DNA of 64,000 nt from Flavobacteriales bacterium (GCA_018402085.1 JAGYJM010000002.1:1984001-2048000), one strand, 5' to 3'; positions 16,794 through 25,843 are shown, counted from the first letter of the stretch. Numbers and translations are program-made. Notes: generated from the sequence alone by a model not told the origin.

Positions 16794-18872
16794 ATGAAAA
16801 TACTAAAATATACCCTTATTCTTATGAGTGCAGTCCTCATGGCCTGCGCCCCCAAAGTTGACCGAAGCACCGCTCCCGAACCGGGTCCGGCTCCGGATAT
16901 TTCACTGGGCAACTACGAAACCTTCAAACTTGACAATGGCCTGAATGTAATTGTTGTTCAAAATGACAAACTCCCGCGTGTCTCTTACCGACTGACGGTA
17001 GACCGCGACCCCATCATGGAAGGCCCAAAAGCCGGATTCGTGGGCTTCGCCGGTGACCTCCTTAAGGCAGGTACCGAGAATCGCTCGAAGGCTCAGATCG
17101 ATGAGGCTGTTGACTTTATGGGTGCTTCGTTGAGCACCTACAGCACAGGAATGTCAGGCTCATGCCTCAAGAAGCACAGTGAGGAGCTACTTGAGCTGAT
17201 GAATGATATCCTGCTGAACCCTACTTTCCCGGAAGAGGAGCTTGAGAAGGTGCGCAAACAAACTCTTTCTGGCCTCGCCAGCGCAAAAACTTCTGCTGAC
17301 CAAATCAGTGGTAACATCACCCGCGCCATGACGTACTCGCTGCAGCACCCCTACGGTGAGCAGCAGACCGAGAAAACCACAGAAGCGATAACCCGTGAAG
17401 ACCTCGTAGCCTATTACAAGACCTTTTTCCGACCAAATATTTCGTACCTCGTAGTGGTAGGTGATATTTCTGCCGAAGAAGCCAAAAGCCAGGCCAATAA
17501 GTACTTTGGTGAATGGGAAATGGCTGAAGTACCTGAACTCGAGTACCCTACACCTATTCCTCCAAAAGAAAACAAGGTGGCGTTCGTACCCCTCCGTGGT
17601 GCAGTGCAATCAGTCATCAGTATCACTCAACCCGTTGACCTCGCACCCGGACATCCAGATGCCATTGCTACAAGCGTAATGAACAGCATTCTCGGTGGTG
17701 GTGTATTTGGCGGAAGGCTCATGCAGAACCTCCGTGAAGATAAAGCCTTCACCTACGGAGCACGGTCAAGCCTGATTACCGATGAACTCGTGGGTCGCTT
17801 CCAGGCAGGTGCGAGCGTTCGCAACGAAGTAACCGACAGCGCGATCACTGAATTTCTCTACGAAATTGAGCGTCTTACACTCGAAACGGTAGAGGATACC
17901 ACCTTGCGTTTCATCAAAAACTACATGAACGGAAGTTTCGCACGAAGCCTTGAGTCTCCGCAGACCATCGCTCGCTTCGCGCTGAACATTGAGCGCTACA
18001 ACCTGCCAAAAGATTATTACGCTACCTACCTCACCAAACTGGAGGCTGTAACCAAAGAGGATATCCTTCGCGTGGCGCAACGCTACATCATGCCGAATAA
18101 CCTCTACATCACCGTAGTTGGGAACAAAGATGAGGTAGCTGATAAACTTGTCAGGTTCGCAGGGAGCGGTGAAGTTGACTTCTATGATATGTACGGACAA
18201 CCATACACCGATATGGAGGCCGCCCCTGAAGGTATGACCGCCAGTGATGTTTTCGCCATGTATTACGATGCCGTCGGCGGCGCTGATAAACTCAAAGACG
18301 TGAACTCTGTCATAGAACAAGGCAAAATGATCACAGGTCCTACCCAACTCGATTACGAGCGCAAAGTGAAAGGTAACAACAAAATGAGCATGAGCGTGAT
18401 GATGGGTGGACAAGCGCTGATGCAGCAAGTTGTCAATGGCGACCAGGGCAGCAGCAGCCAAATGGGCCAATCTCAGCCGATGACCGAAGATCAGATTCTT
18501 GAAGCGAAAATGCAGATGAACATGCTAGCCTTCGAGAGCCTCGATCAGTACAACATGACCGCCGAGCTAAAGGGCATCACAAATGTGAACGACCAACGGG
18601 TTTACGTGGTAGATATGATGAAGGGTGGTGAGGTGACAAGTACCAACTACTTCTCTGTTGAAACCGGACTCATGACCGGCTCCGAATCAACCCAGGAAAC
18701 GCCGCAGGGAGACATTACCGTGGGAACCACGATTCGAGAATATATGACCGTGATGGATCTCAAATTCCCAAGCTATATCGTGCAGAGCGTAGGTCCGCAA
18801 ACCATCGAGGTGAAACTTGATGAAATCCAGATCAACCGCCGTATAAACGACAGCGAATTCAAAGTGAACTGA
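16794..18872 (+). CDS. M16-family lipoprotein, apparently inactive partner, with extra C-terminal domain
   Basis: 692 residues. Lipoprotein signal LMSAVLMAC gives Cys near residue 18. Two M16 domains follow (FKLDNGLNVIVVQNDKLPRVSYRL at the start; GVFGGRLMQNLREDKAFTYGA near residue 300). Where the active protein has HFFEH this one has VGFAGDLLKAGTENRSK, so the zinc ligands are missing. About 200 further residues after residue 480 include a Met/Gln-rich part and resemble outer-membrane lipoprotein carrier-like folds in composition only; I do not recognise that domain. Probably forms a heteromer with the preceding active peptidase. A strong terminator follows at 18896. Confidence 0.85.
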   Translation: MKILKYTLILMSAVLMACAPKVDRSTAPEPGPAPDISLGNYETFKLDNGLNVIVVQNDKLPRVSYRLTVDRDPIMEGPKAGFVGFAGDLLKAGTENRSKAQIDEAVDFMGASLSTYSTGMSGSCLKKHSEELLELMNDILLNPTFPEEELEKVRKQTLSGLASAKTSADQISGNITRAMTYSLQHPYGEQQTEKTTEAITREDLVAYYKTFFRPNISYLVVVGDISAEEAKSQANKYFGEWEMAEVPELEYPTPIPPKENKVAFVPLRGAVQSVISITQPVDLAPGHPDAIATSVMNSILGGGVFGGRLMQNLREDKAFTYGARSSLITDELVGRFQAGASVRNEVTDSAITEFLYEIERLTLETVEDTTLRFIKNYMNGSFARSLESPQTIARFALNIERYNLPKDYYATYLTKLEAVTKEDILRVAQRYIMPNNLYITVVGNKDEVADKLVRFAGSGEVDFYDMYGQPYTDMEAAPEGMTASDVFAMYYDAVGGADKLKDVNSVIEQGKMITGPTQLDYERKVKGNNKMSMSVMMGGQALMQQVVNGDQGSSSQMGQSQPMTEDQILEAKMQMNMLAFESLDQYNMTAELKGITNVNDQRVYVVDMMKGGEVTSTNYFSVETGLMTGSESTQETPQGDITVGTTIREYMTVMDLKFPSYIVQSVGPQTIEVKLDEIQINRRINDSEFKVN

Positions 18873-18895
18873 TCATAAGGAATGCACAACTCAAG

Positions 18896-18923
18896 AAGCC
18901 GGGGCATTTGCTCCGGCTTTTTT
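18896..18923 (+). terminator. intrinsic terminator after the M16 pair
   Basis: AAGCCGG (18896-18902) pairs with CCGGCTT (18913-18919); a T tract follows to 18923. It sits 24 nt after the stop of the M16-like gene. Confidence 0.85.
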
Positions 18924-18981
18924 GTTGGTAGTTTGTAGTCGGGGGTTGGTGCATCCTTGTCTGTCACAAATTCAATTTCAT

Positions 18982-19005
18982 GCGCACACTGCAGTGTGCG
19001 CTTAC
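18982..19005. repeat. REP-like palindrome (GCGCACA family)
   Basis: GCGCACACTGCAGTGTGCGC at 18982-19001, perfect, followed by TTAC. Its end lies 16 nt upstream of the -7 element of the outer-membrane barrel gene. Confidence 0.85.
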
Positions 19006-19021
19006 ATTTCCTTATCTCCCC

Positions 19022-19029
19022 TATCTTTA
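19022..19029 (+). promoter_or_regulatory. -7-like element TATCTTTA
   Basis: One base from TAnnTTTG, ending 4 nt before ATG 19034. Same arrangement as at 11886, 25844 and 61652. Confidence 0.5.
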
Positions 19030-19033
19030 CCCA

Positions 19034-19711
19034 ATGCAGTTTATTCGCCCTACATTCCTCACCTTGCTGTTGGTTGTGCTCTTCGTTCTCTGCGCAAAAG
19101 CGCAGGATGAAGATACAGGCCCAGACTACACTGAACAGGCCAAAGATTTTCAATGGGGATTTGTAGCCGGACTTGAGTCCGGACTCTTTACCGGAGCCTC
19201 CACCCCCACCGAAGCTTCACTGGCAAAATACGAGCATGCCTTCGGACGCATGGGTTACGGCGCATCAGTTGGAGCGTCACTGCAGTGGCGATTGAACGCC
19301 CGATGGGCCTTTCGTCCTCAAGCCATGCTCTCGGTGCTCACCACTAGGGTGAGATATGAGCAATACGGTTTTCGCCACGAAACCCACATGATCTATCCCC
19401 TTACCGCTGATATCCTCGCACACATCATCGTGAATAACCCAACTGAAAGCAGACGCCTCGGTGCTCATTTTGGTCCGGCCATTGAATTCAACATCCCTTC
19501 ACTCGATAGTCCGAGGCAGACCTCTACACCTTTCTCACTCCGGGCAGATGCCGGACTGAGCATACCTGTGAATCTCGGCATCGGCACCTTTCTGCTCGAT
19601 GTGAGCTACGGTTATTCACTCACCGATATGATCAGCGGTGAAACCCTCCTCGATCAATGGTGGGGCAACAATGGTCGCCACCGCCTGGGAGTGCGGCTTC
19701 ACCTCTACTAA
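19034..19711 (+). CDS. outer-membrane beta-barrel protein (PorT-like fold)
   Basis: 225 residues from ATG 19034; an upstream GTG/ATG would read through the REP palindrome. The signal peptide ends LCAKAQDED. The mature part has alternating hydrophobic strands with aromatic girdles (FQWGFVAGLESGLF, YGASVGASLQWRLNARWAFRPQAML, LDVSYGYSLTDM) and ends HRLGVRLHLY, with a terminal aromatic residue as in barrels. An 8-stranded barrel of unknown function is the likeliest reading. The residues at the signal-peptide cleavage site are encoded by a GATG hairpin element (19090-19109). Confidence 0.72.
   Translation: MQFIRPTFLTLLLVVLFVLCAKAQDEDTGPDYTEQAKDFQWGFVAGLESGLFTGASTPTEASLAKYEHAFGRMGYGASVGASLQWRLNARWAFRPQAMLSVLTTRVRYEQYGFRHETHMIYPLTADILAHIIVNNPTESRRLGAHFGPAIEFNIPSLDSPRQTSTPFSLRADAGLSIPVNLGIGTFLLDVSYGYSLTDMISGETLLDQWWGNNGRHRLGVRLHLY
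19090..19109 (+). repeat. GATG hairpin element copy 5 (at signal-peptide cleavage site)
   Basis: CTGCGC-AAAA-GCGCAG-GATG, perfect stem; encodes Cys-Ala-Lys-Ala-Gln-Asp at the cleavage site. Confidence 0.85.
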
Positions 19712-20173
19712 GCGGGTAACACCGTTCATCCTTAAGAAGTTGTAAAGATGACTGCCTTAACCTACCTTTCAATAAGTTGTGGAGATCACCACCCTTAGTA
19801 ACTTCTTCGACCATCCCCATGAATTTGAAGTTCGGTATGTTTGTTCTGATGAGTTGTGTGAATAGCACAGTGAACACCGTTGCACATCTTGGAACAATGA
19901 GAGTCGCCGCTGTGTTGAATTATCTGATACATGAGGGCGTAACCCGATCGAATCGAACATCCGATTCATTAAACTACCCGAATCAATGCCTGACTTGATT
20001 TTACACATGCCTGAACGCACTTTCGCTTTCACCTGGGGGGTGTTCCGAAAGACGCGAGTAGGTGCTGCGCTTGGCAAGAAGACCTCACCACCCAGACAGA
20101 CACCGCTGAAATTGAGCGAATAATCACTCGGCTCACTCTTTTGAAATACGAACAATAGTTAAACCCAGCATAA
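19712..20173. other. 462-bp intergenic stretch without recognised gene
   Basis: Short frames exist on both strands, for example 60 codons on the plus strand from 19819, but none has a signal peptide, family motif or promoter. I see no terminator hairpin with a T tract. It may hold decayed coding sequence. Confidence 0.5.
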
Positions 20174-21139
20174 ATGAACAATCAGGACATCAACATAAAC
20201 GAGATCCAGCAAACCATAAAAAAGTACTACAAGGCTGCCATACTGGTCTTAGTAGTCGGTGTGATCGGATTTGGTTCATTCTTTCAGGTAGAAGCAGAAG
20301 AAGAAGGCGTGGTGACACGCTTCGGTGAGCATGTGCGAACCGTTGAGCCCGGACTAAAGATGAAAATACCCTTCATCGAAAAAGTGTATAAGGTGCCGGT
20401 AGAACGCCAAAAAAAGCAAGAATTCGGCTTTCGCACCGAGCAGGCGGGCGTGCGCACACAATACAGCCGCACCGGTTCAGTCACGGAAGATGAAGCCATC
20501 ATGCTCACGGGAGACCTCAACCTCGCAAACGTGCAGTGGGTAGTACAATACCGTGTAAGTGACCCCTATGAGTACTTGTTTAAAGTGCGCAACCCTGACA
20601 ATACCTTGCGCGATCTCTCTGAAGCCGTGACGCGTCAGGTTGTGGGCGATCGCACCGTGAATGAAGTACTCACGATTGGCCGCGCAGAAATTGCGAGCGA
20701 GGTGAAAATTCTTCTGCAGAAAATGGCAAAAGAATACTCGCTGGGTATTGAAATCGCCCAGGTAGTATTGCAAGATATCAATCCGCCTGAATCTGTCAAA
20801 CAGGCCTTCAACGCTGTCAACGAAGCTCAGCAAGAAAGAGAAACGCTGATCAATGAGGCGAAATCAGAATACAATAAAGTGATACCGCGCGCCAGAGGGC
20901 AAGCCCTGGAGACCATTCAAAAGGCCGAAGGTTACGCAACACAGCGGGTCAACAACGCGCAGGGGGAGGTTGCCCGCTTCAACGACTTGTATGAAGAGTA
21001 CATCAGGGCACCTGAGGTGACAAAAAAGAGGATCTACCTCGAAACAATGCAGGAGGTGCTGCCAAAACTCGGTGATAAGATCATCACCTCAGAAGATGGC
21101 AACAATATGATCCCTCTCCTGAAAAAAGACCTGAACTAA
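20174..21139 (+). CDS. hflK: HflK-like SPFH/band-7 protein
   Basis: 321 residues. The short cytoplasmic N-terminus is followed by one membrane helix (AAILVLVVGVIGFGSFF) and the SPFH domain: VEAEEEGVVTRFGEHVRTVEPGLKMKIPFIEKVYKVPVERQKKQEFGF. A helical region rich in Ala/Glu (QAFNAVNEAQQERETLINEAKSEYNKVIPRARGQALE) is typical of HflK. HflK and HflC form a large cage at the membrane around FtsH and limit proteolysis of membrane proteins. The hflC gene follows directly. Confidence 0.88.
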   Translation: MNNQDININEIQQTIKKYYKAAILVLVVGVIGFGSFFQVEAEEEGVVTRFGEHVRTVEPGLKMKIPFIEKVYKVPVERQKKQEFGFRTEQAGVRTQYSRTGSVTEDEAIMLTGDLNLANVQWVVQYRVSDPYEYLFKVRNPDNTLRDLSEAVTRQVVGDRTVNEVLTIGRAEIASEVKILLQKMAKEYSLGIEIAQVVLQDINPPESVKQAFNAVNEAQQERETLINEAKSEYNKVIPRARGQALETIQKAEGYATQRVNNAQGEVARFNDLYEEYIRAPEVTKKRIYLETMQEVLPKLGDKIITSEDGNNMIPLLKKDLN

Positions 21140-21171
21140 GCGAATACATGACATCCCCGAAAAGAGAACAC

Positions 21172-22119
21172 ATGAACAAAAGAAATAAACTGATCCTTCT
21201 TACCGCCTTGGTGGTTGCTGCGATTATCGTGCTATCACAAAGTATCTACATCGTCAACGAAACCCAACAGGTGGTGATCACTCAATTCGGTAGACCAATA
21301 GGAGACGCCATCACCGAACCGGGGCTCCAATTCAAAACACCTTTCGTGCAAAAAGCGAATTTCTTCGAAAAACGCTACATGGAATGGGACGGCGACCCGA
21401 ACCAGATCCCCACAAAAGAGAAAAAATTCATCTTCGTCGATAGTTATGCCCGCTGGCAAATTACCGACCCGCTACAATTCTATAAACGACTCACCAACGA
21501 ACGAGGAGCACAAAGCAGACTCGATGATATCATTGACGGTGAAACACGTGATCAGGTAGCCAGCCACAGCCTCGAAGAAGTGGTTAGAAATACCAACCGA
21601 CAAGCAGACACAACTGCCAAAATAAGCGAGATCATTGAAGATTCACTCGCCCGAATTAAGGTAGGTAGACAAAAGATTCAAAATATGATCCAGGAAAAGG
21701 CCAATGAAGAAACCAAAGACCTCGGTATTGAAATCCTTGACTTTCGGTTTAAGCGCATCAACTACGTGGAGGATGTAAGGCAGCGCGTTTACGACCGAAT
21801 GAAGAGTGAAAGGATCCGTATTGCAGACAAATTCAGATCAGAAGGTGAAGGAGAGGCTTCAAGAATCAATGGAGAAAAAGAACGCGAACTCAACCAAATT
21901 CAATCGGAAGCATACAAAGAAGCCGAAACTATCAAGGGGAAAGCAGATGCAGAAGCAGCCCGAATTTATGCCGATGCATATAACAGATCCAGCCGTGCAA
22001 TTGAATTGTATAGCTTCATTAAAAGCATGGAGACCTTTAGCAATACCTTTGATTCTACCACCACGGTGATCCTGTCAACTGACAGCGACCTCTTTAAGTA
22101 TCTTAAGAGTATGGATTAG
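21172..22119 (+). CDS. hflC: HflC-like SPFH/band-7 protein
   Basis: 315 residues from ATG 21172, which has a purine-rich stretch just upstream and puts the membrane helix (LILLTALVVAAIIVLSQSIYIV) at the N-terminus. An ATG at 21148 would add eight polar residues and cannot be excluded. SPFH features: VNETQQVVITQFGRPIGDAITEPGLQFKTPFVQKANFFEKRYMEWDG and DSYARWQITDPLQFYKR. The coiled-coil part has SRINGEKERELNQIQSEAYKEAETIKGKADAEAARIYADAY, characteristic of HflC. Partner of the preceding gene. Confidence 0.88.
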   Translation: MNKRNKLILLTALVVAAIIVLSQSIYIVNETQQVVITQFGRPIGDAITEPGLQFKTPFVQKANFFEKRYMEWDGDPNQIPTKEKKFIFVDSYARWQITDPLQFYKRLTNERGAQSRLDDIIDGETRDQVASHSLEEVVRNTNRQADTTAKISEIIEDSLARIKVGRQKIQNMIQEKANEETKDLGIEILDFRFKRINYVEDVRQRVYDRMKSERIRIADKFRSEGEGEASRINGEKERELNQIQSEAYKEAETIKGKADAEAARIYADAYNRSSRAIELYSFIKSMETFSNTFDSTTTVILSTDSDLFKYLKSMD

Positions 22120-22276
22120 CCTATGAAAGGCTCTCCCCAAGAGAAACATATCACTTCAGAGTGAGGATGCCTCAAACAAGACAGTGAAACAATGCACCAA
22201 CCATCATAAAGGCACACACAGCAACCGCAATGTGCACAGCTTAAAAAATCCCAATCCTCAAAAAAAACAATCAACC

Positions 22277-22981
22277 TTGAACCTCGAAAACACCATAGCC
22301 CTTGTCACCGGAGGAAACTCCGGACTGGGAAAAGCAACGGCCCAATTGCTTATTGAAAAAGGCGCAAAAGTGGTCATCACCGGCCGCGACGAAAAGAAAA
22401 CCGCCGATGTAGCAGGTGAGCTCGGCGCTGTTCCCTTTCACTGCGATGTTACCAGCGACCAGGACATTCAAAAAATGTATGACTTCATCGAAGAAAAATT
22501 CGGCCGCCTCGATATCCTGATCAACAACGCAGGCATCGGCGGATGGTCAGCACTCGGTGAGATTACACGCGAAAAAATGAAGGAAGTCTATGAAGTGAAT
22601 GTCTTCGGAGCCACCATGGTCGCCAGCGGAGCCCTGCGCTTCTTCCTGAAGCAAAAATCCGGCAACATAATAAATATCGCCTCCACCGCCTCGCTCAAAG
22701 GCTACCCGCAGGGCAGTATTTATGCCTCTTCTAAATTCGCCCTTCGCGGCCTGACCCAGTGCTGGCAAGCAGAATTACGGCGAGACAATATCCGCGTCAT
22801 CCAGATCAATCCCAGCGAAGTACCCACTGCTTTCGGTGATGAAGAGAACCGCAAAGAACGTCCGATCGAAGACAAGAAACTCACGCCTCACGAAATTGCA
22901 CACACGATCATCTGCACCCTTGAAATGGACAATCGCGGATACATTCCAGAAGTCACTGTGCACGCTACCAACCCCTTTTAA
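22277..22981 (+). CDS. short-chain dehydrogenase/reductase (FabG-like)
   Basis: 234 residues if started at TTG 22277 (MNLENTIALVTGGNSGLGKATA), the distance to the cofactor motif usual for SDRs. An open frame reaches back to GTG 22184 but adds a polar His/Asn/Lys tail without homology. Classical SDR features: TGGNSGLG (NAD(P)-binding), CDVTSDQD, NNAGIGG, the catalytic Ser in NIASTASL and YASSKFAL (Tyr-x-x-x-Lys). Substrate unknown; the closest general class is 3-oxoacyl-ACP-reductase-like oxidoreductases. It lies between hflC and an AraC-type regulator. Confidence 0.85.
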   Translation: MNLENTIALVTGGNSGLGKATAQLLIEKGAKVVITGRDEKKTADVAGELGAVPFHCDVTSDQDIQKMYDFIEEKFGRLDILINNAGIGGWSALGEITREKMKEVYEVNVFGATMVASGALRFFLKQKSGNIINIASTASLKGYPQGSIYASSKFALRGLTQCWQAELRRDNIRVIQINPSEVPTAFGDEENRKERPIEDKKLTPHEIAHTIICTLEMDNRGYIPEVTVHATNPF

Positions 22982-23307
22982 TCGGTCAAAGCCACACAAA
23001 AAAGCAGAGCGCATCTTCTCCGCCTACCGCTGAACAATCAGTTATTATTGCTACCTTCAGGATCACGGCAACGTTCGGTTCAAATGCGGCGCATTGTTTA
23101 TAAAGCGTGTGCCATCGCTTGCCCCAACGCTGCATGAAGCGGTCGTTCTCACAATATGTCACAGGGCTCACTACTCCGTGTACTTTTCGCTTAGGGCCAC
23201 ATTCAGAAAAGCCTCAGACCAATACTGAACTGCGCACGACGGAAAACATAAGGCCACAGGTGTCCGGCTGTTCAGTGAAAGCAGCATAATCTTCAAAATG
23301 ACCTCCG
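22982..23307. other. 326-bp intergenic stretch upstream of AraC-type gene
   Basis: No supported gene. It includes a short GC palindromic stretch (TGCGGCGCA near 23083) and several partial open frames. I see no -7 consensus or terminator I would defend. Confidence 0.45.
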
Positions 23308-23868
23308 ATGAAGCTCTACGTCAAGTACATGGTGAGCCTGCGATGCAAAATGCTGGTTAAGGACGAACTCAATAACCTCGGGATTCGCTACGTTGTGGTT
23401 GAACTCGGTGTTATTGAAGTACTCGAAAGCATCTCAGCGGCTCAGAAAGAGCAGTTAAAAATCAATCTGCTAAAATCAGGACTCGAATTACTCGATGATA
23501 AACGCAGCATCCTGGTTGAATCCATCAAAACTACGATCATTGAAATGATCCACCACACCAATGATCTTCCAAAAATGAACTACTCCAGCTACATTAGTTC
23601 AATTCTTGGATATGACTACACCTACCTCGCCAATGTATTCTCAGAAGTCAAGGGTATCACCATTCAACAATTTATTATATTAAATAAAATTGAAAAGGTA
23701 AAAGAACTTCTCCTTTACAATGAGTTAAACCTCACCGAAATCGCTCACCGGCTCCATTACAGTAGTGTAGCGCATTTATCGAATCAATTTAAAAAGATGA
23801 CCGGACTCACTCCTACCTTCTATAAAGGCATCGCCGGTAAGCGCCGCCAAAACCTCGAAGATGTGTGA
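23308..23868 (+). CDS. small AraC-type transcriptional regulator
   Basis: 186 residues from ATG 23308. The C-terminal half is an AraC double helix-turn-helix: YISSILGYDYTYLANVFSEVKGITIQQFIILNKIEKVKELLLYNELNLTEIAHRLHYSSVAHLSNQFKKMTGLTPTFYK. The N-terminal 80 residues (LYVKYMVSLRCKMLVKDELNNLGI...VELGVIEV) form a small alpha/beta domain reminiscent of ferredoxin-like heavy-metal-associated folds, without a CxxC motif. It could sense a small ligand or partner. It probably controls the neighbouring CsbD-like and SPFH genes (inference from position). Confidence 0.82.
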   Translation: MKLYVKYMVSLRCKMLVKDELNNLGIRYVVVELGVIEVLESISAAQKEQLKINLLKSGLELLDDKRSILVESIKTTIIEMIHHTNDLPKMNYSSYISSILGYDYTYLANVFSEVKGITIQQFIILNKIEKVKELLLYNELNLTEIAHRLHYSSVAHLSNQFKKMTGLTPTFYKGIAGKRRQNLEDV

Positions 23869-23970
23869 TACATGTAACTTCTCTACAGCTTAATGTAACG
23901 CAGCAACGGTAAGTTAGTGCCAACTTTGCTGTGTTGTGAGAACGAACTCGCAGTAAAACCCTCAAAAATT

Positions 23971-24195
23971 ATGGACAATACCAAAAACACGCATTCCGGC
24001 GATTTTAAAATTACCGGCAACTGGTCTGACCAGTCGAAAGCGCTGAAAAGCAAGTATGCGCAACTTACCGACGAGGATCTGAAATTTGAGGCAGGCAAAG
24101 AAAACGACCTCCTTAAAAAGGTCGAAACGCGCTTGAATAAAAAGCGTGAAGAGGTGATCAACATCATCAAAAAGGGCCAGCCCAAAGCGGTTTAA
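23971..24195 (+). CDS. CsbD-like general stress protein
   Basis: 74 residues from ATG 23971; an earlier in-frame start at 23917 adds 18 residues unlike the family. Contains FKITGNWSDQSKALKSKYAQLTDEDLKFEAGKENDLLKKVETRLNKKREEV, matching the CsbD pattern of short amphipathic helices (NW..lKgklk..y..LTddDl...eGk.deL). CsbD proteins accumulate under general stress; their mechanism is unknown. CAACTTTG at 23927-23934 resembles a -7 element. A terminator follows at 24225-24257. Confidence 0.82.
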   Translation: MDNTKNTHSGDFKITGNWSDQSKALKSKYAQLTDEDLKFEAGKENDLLKKVETRLNKKREEVINIIKKGQPKAV

Positions 24196-24224
24196 CCGAA
24201 AGTTTAAACCTCAAAACACAAATG

Positions 24225-24257
24225 GACAAGCCCTCAACAGGCTTGTCTATTTTTTTA
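24225..24257 (+). terminator. intrinsic terminator after csbD-like gene
   Basis: GACAAGCC (24225-24232) pairs with GGCTTGTC (24240-24247), followed by TA and seven T. It separates the stress gene from the stomatin-like gene. Confidence 0.85.
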
Positions 24258-24290
24258 AGTATCATTTCTCTAGCTGAAAGCAAACCAATT

Positions 24291-25184
24291 ATGGACTCAA
24301 ATTACCTCTACCTCATCATTGCCATGATGATCATTTTCATCTCTGGCATCCGAATCGTAAGGCCAACTCACAAAGGGTTGATCGAACGGCTTGGTAAATA
24401 CCGCAAACTGGCTACGCCGGGCTTTCACTGGATCATTCCGCTGGTAGACCGCATGTATCTCGTCAATATGACCGAGCAAATGGTTGACGCTGAACCACAA
24501 GAAATCATTACCAATGACAACCTGAATGCCAGCGTAGACGCCCAGGTCTACTTTCGTGTGAAGTCAGATGAGAAAAGCGTCAAAGGTTCTACATATGACG
24601 TGAACGATTACCAATACCAAATCGTAAACCTCGCACGAACTACCTTGCGGAACATCATCGGAACACTCACCCTTAAGTCTGCCAACAGCGAACGTGGCAA
24701 AATCAACATGGAGCTCCACCAGACACTTCATAAAGAAACCAAAAACTGGGGCATCGAGATCATCCGCACTGAACTGAAGCAAATTGACCCGCCTGCGGAT
24801 GTACAAGAAACCATGAACAAGGTGGTGAAAGCAGAAAACGAAAAAATTGCCGCAATTGACTCTGCCACTGCCGCCGAAACAGTGGCTGATGGTATCAAAC
24901 GTGCCAAAATAAAAGAAGCTGAAGGCTTTAAGCGCGCCAAAATACTGCACGCCGAAGGCGAAGCCGATGCTATAAAACTTGTGAACGAAGCCGCCGACAA
25001 ATACTTTATCGGCAATGCACAAATGCTGCGAAAACTAGAGGCCATGGAAACAGCCCTGCAAGACAATACCAAAATCATTGTCCCAAACGGCTCTGACCTC
25101 GTAAATGTCATGGGCGAAATGGCCGGGGTGATCCCAATGAAGACCCAAAAAACCACCGCAGCTATCTCTAGAAACAACATCTGA
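24291..25184 (+). CDS. stomatin/QmcA-like SPFH membrane protein
   Basis: 297 residues from ATG 24291; a longer frame from 24222 would cross the terminator T tract. N-terminal helix (YLYLIIAMMIIFISGI) then an SPFH domain: RPTHKGLIERLGKYRKLATPGFHWIIPLVDRMYLVNMTEQMVDAEPQEIITNDNLNASVDAQVYFRV. A coiled-coil region rich in Ala/Glu/Lys follows, then a LVNVMGEMAGVIP-like tail. This is the third SPFH protein within 5 kb. No NfeD partner gene lies beside it. Probable membrane microdomain scaffold. Confidence 0.87.
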   Translation: MDSNYLYLIIAMMIIFISGIRIVRPTHKGLIERLGKYRKLATPGFHWIIPLVDRMYLVNMTEQMVDAEPQEIITNDNLNASVDAQVYFRVKSDEKSVKGSTYDVNDYQYQIVNLARTTLRNIIGTLTLKSANSERGKINMELHQTLHKETKNWGIEIIRTELKQIDPPADVQETMNKVVKAENEKIAAIDSATAAETVADGIKRAKIKEAEGFKRAKILHAEGEADAIKLVNEAADKYFIGNAQMLRKLEAMETALQDNTKIIVPNGSDLVNVMGEMAGVIPMKTQKTTAAISRNNI

Positions 25185-25237
25185 AGACTGACCTCAACAG
25201 GCTCAGTGTTAAATGAACATGCAGTCATAAAGTACCT

Positions 25238-25369
25238 ATGGTCAAAAAGACCGAAAAGACTCCCAAAGGCACAAGCCTTGCAGCACGTGTGCAAATGCTA
25301 AACGACTTGATACTAAAGCAGGAATCACTTGCTTCGGAATATGAAAAACGAATTCAACATGGAAAATAA
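25238..25369 (+). CDS. small hypothetical protein, 43 aa
   Basis: An ATG frame of 43 codons (MVKKTEKTPKGTSLAARVQM at the N-terminus, ending EYEKRIQHGK) closes 11 nt inside the next small gene. Basic, probably helical and soluble. The overlap suggests translational coupling. I recognise no family. Confidence 0.5.
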   Translation: MVKKTEKTPKGTSLAARVQMLNDLILKQESLASEYEKRIQHGK

Positions 25370-25538
25370 ATATCAAGTCGGACAAGTGGTTCAAGCCAAA
25401 GCCGCGCCAGAATTGAAACTCGTGATCAGAAGATACATCGATCGCATCTACTATTGCAAGGTCAAAGATAACCCCACGCGAAGAGAACTAGTCTACTTCG
25501 AACGAGAAATTGAACCAGATGAGGCTCCCGACGGTTGA
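25359..25538 (+). CDS. conserved small Bacteroidota protein, 59 aa
   Basis: Starts at ATG 25359 (MENKYQVGQVVQAK); an in-frame ATG at 25341 is possible. Compact beta-rich protein with VGQVVQAKAAPELKLVIRRYIDRIYYCKV and ELVYFERE, resembling small SH3-like proteins (DUF2158-like in outline) seen in Bacteroidota. Function unknown. It overlaps the preceding 43-codon gene by 11 nt. Confidence 0.68.
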   Translation: MENKYQVGQVVQAKAAPELKLVIRRYIDRIYYCKVKDNPTRRELVYFEREIEPDEAPDG

Positions 25539-25608
25539 CTTTACGCCCGGTAGAACTCTCTGCCGCATGATTGCTTGACCTCAACCTAATCAGCACAAGT
25601 CAATCCCT

Positions 25609-25628
25609 CATCCTGCGCTTTTGCGCAG
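25609..25628 (-). repeat. GATG hairpin element copy 6 (intergenic)
   Basis: On the minus strand CTGCGC-AAAA-GCGCAG-GATG; the same stem as copies 5 and 11 but outside any gene. Confidence 0.85.
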
Positions 25629-25843
25629 AACCAGGTCGCAGCAAACTGATGCAACCTGCATATTCAACCACCAAAAGCCTGCGGCCGCCATAACGGCCAG
25701 TCATGAGTTCGCAGAACACATGTGAGTATGCCCCTCTGTTTCCCTCGCCATGATCCATACCAATCCCTACCTACCTCAAATACCCCACGTCAGTCTGTCC
25801 ATAAGTCGCTCTCCCCCGCCCACATCGCCTCACAATTCTTTAC

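Noticed and set aside
19819-19998. 60-codon plus-strand ORF
   Set aside because: No recognisable motif, promoter or coupling to a neighbour; kept only as an unexplained spacer.
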